Of a DNA stretch of 64,000 nucleotides, positions 63,906 through 64,000 are shown piece by piece. Numbering within the stretch: the stretch's first letter is position 1; each line of letters opens with the position of its first letter. A program made the translations under genes and the position numbers. Source of the DNA: Paracoccus lutimaris (GTDB lineage: Bacteria; Pseudomonadota; Alphaproteobacteria; Rhodobacterales; Rhodobacteraceae); the NCBI RefSeq assembly GCF_003337565.1, contig NZ_QPJL01000003.1, positions 213,082 to 277,081 of the forward strand. Direction: 5' to 3'. Under the pieces are notes generated by a model. It made no database searches. It worked only from the letters and a program-made list of their open reading frames with translations, and had not been told where the DNA came from.

Positions 63906-64000
63906 TGTTGATTGCCACTGAGATTTGACCCGGCATTGTCACCGAGAACTGACCCACCCAGTGGTTATGTTCTGCGTGTTATGATGGCGTCAATGCTAGT
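63906..64000 (+). mobile_element. Left end of a probable IS21-type insertion sequence (partial)
   Basis: The end begins TGTTGATTGCC and carries two related boxes: CACTGAGATTTGACCC (63916-63931) and CACCGAGAACTGACCC (63940-63955), spaced 24 bp. Repeated boxes of this type are typical of IS21-family ends. A possible transposase start (ATGATGGCGTC) appears in the last 20 bases. The element continues outside the window. Confidence 0.55.

Overview
The window comes from a high-GC alphaproteobacterium, most likely a Rhodobacteraceae member close to Paracoccus. Three things point there: the rhizobial/rhodobacterial glycerol ABC operon order (glpD-S-T-P-Q-U-V with glpK), the many TRAP transporters, and a plasmid-type origin whose replicase carries a DnaA N-terminal-like domain next to parA/parB. 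The replicon looks like a large plasmid or chromid rather than a main chromosome, although it also carries elongation factor P and its modifying enzyme.

Layout. 1-8.0 kb (minus strand): a hexuronate operon with uxaC, a TRAP transporter (P, Q, M), kduI, kduD, a fructuronate reductase and a uxaA that runs off the left edge. A GntR/FCD regulator lies divergently at 8.1-8.8 kb. 8.8-10.5 kb: an Lrp-type regulator divergent from 4-hydroxyphenylpyruvate dioxygenase. 10.6-19.9 kb (minus): glycerol uptake and catabolism, with a 13-bp perfect inverted repeat upstream of glpD. 20.3-29.3 kb (plus): a four-gene operon I do not recognise as a named system. It encodes a membrane/coiled-coil protein, a subtilisin-trypsin double protease, a trypsin-NTPase protein with an N-terminal helical domain resembling an effector-associated domain, and a 1055-residue P-loop NTPase. 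It looks like an NTP-regulated protease-effector conflict (defence or cell-suicide) system and is the main discovery candidate. 29.3-31.1 kb: efp and epmA, divergent. 31.1-35.9 kb: glcDEF glycolate oxidase with a divergent GntR regulator. 35.9-43.2 kb: a TRAP transporter translationally coupled to maleylacetoacetate isomerase and fumarylacetoacetase, a homogentisate dioxygenase gene broken by one amber codon, and two MarR regulators. 43.3-44.2 kb: a prephenate dehydrogenase preceded by a Tyr-Tyr leader peptide and four mutually complementary segments (attenuator-like). 44.3-47.4 kb: an amidase, a DUF1612-type protein and a PIN/AbrB toxin-antitoxin pair. 47.5-51.1 kb: parB, parA and replicase with four copies of a 16-bp palindrome (candidate parS). 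51.1-54.2 kb: a frameshifted aldehyde dehydrogenase, a TetR regulator and an HchA-like chaperone/deglycase. 54.3-63.8 kb: two divergent operons for an unidentified sugar or polyol (RpiR regulator, metallo-hydrolase, AroE-like dehydrogenase and cupin phosphoglucose isomerase on one side; an RbsABC-type transporter, FGGY kinase and SDR on the other). The last ~100 bp look like the end of an IS21-type insertion sequence.

How the genes work together. Most of the window is catabolic: hexuronates, tyrosine/homogentisate, glycerol, glycolate and one unknown sugar, each with its own transporter and regulator. The tyrosine genes at 9.4 kb and 39-43 kb appear to form one regulon: a 14-bp half-palindrome (GTTKC-N4-GCAAC) recurs upstream of hpd, fahA, hmgA and both marR genes. 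The nonsense codon in hmgA would block this pathway at homogentisate. No tRNA, rRNA or CRISPR array was seen.
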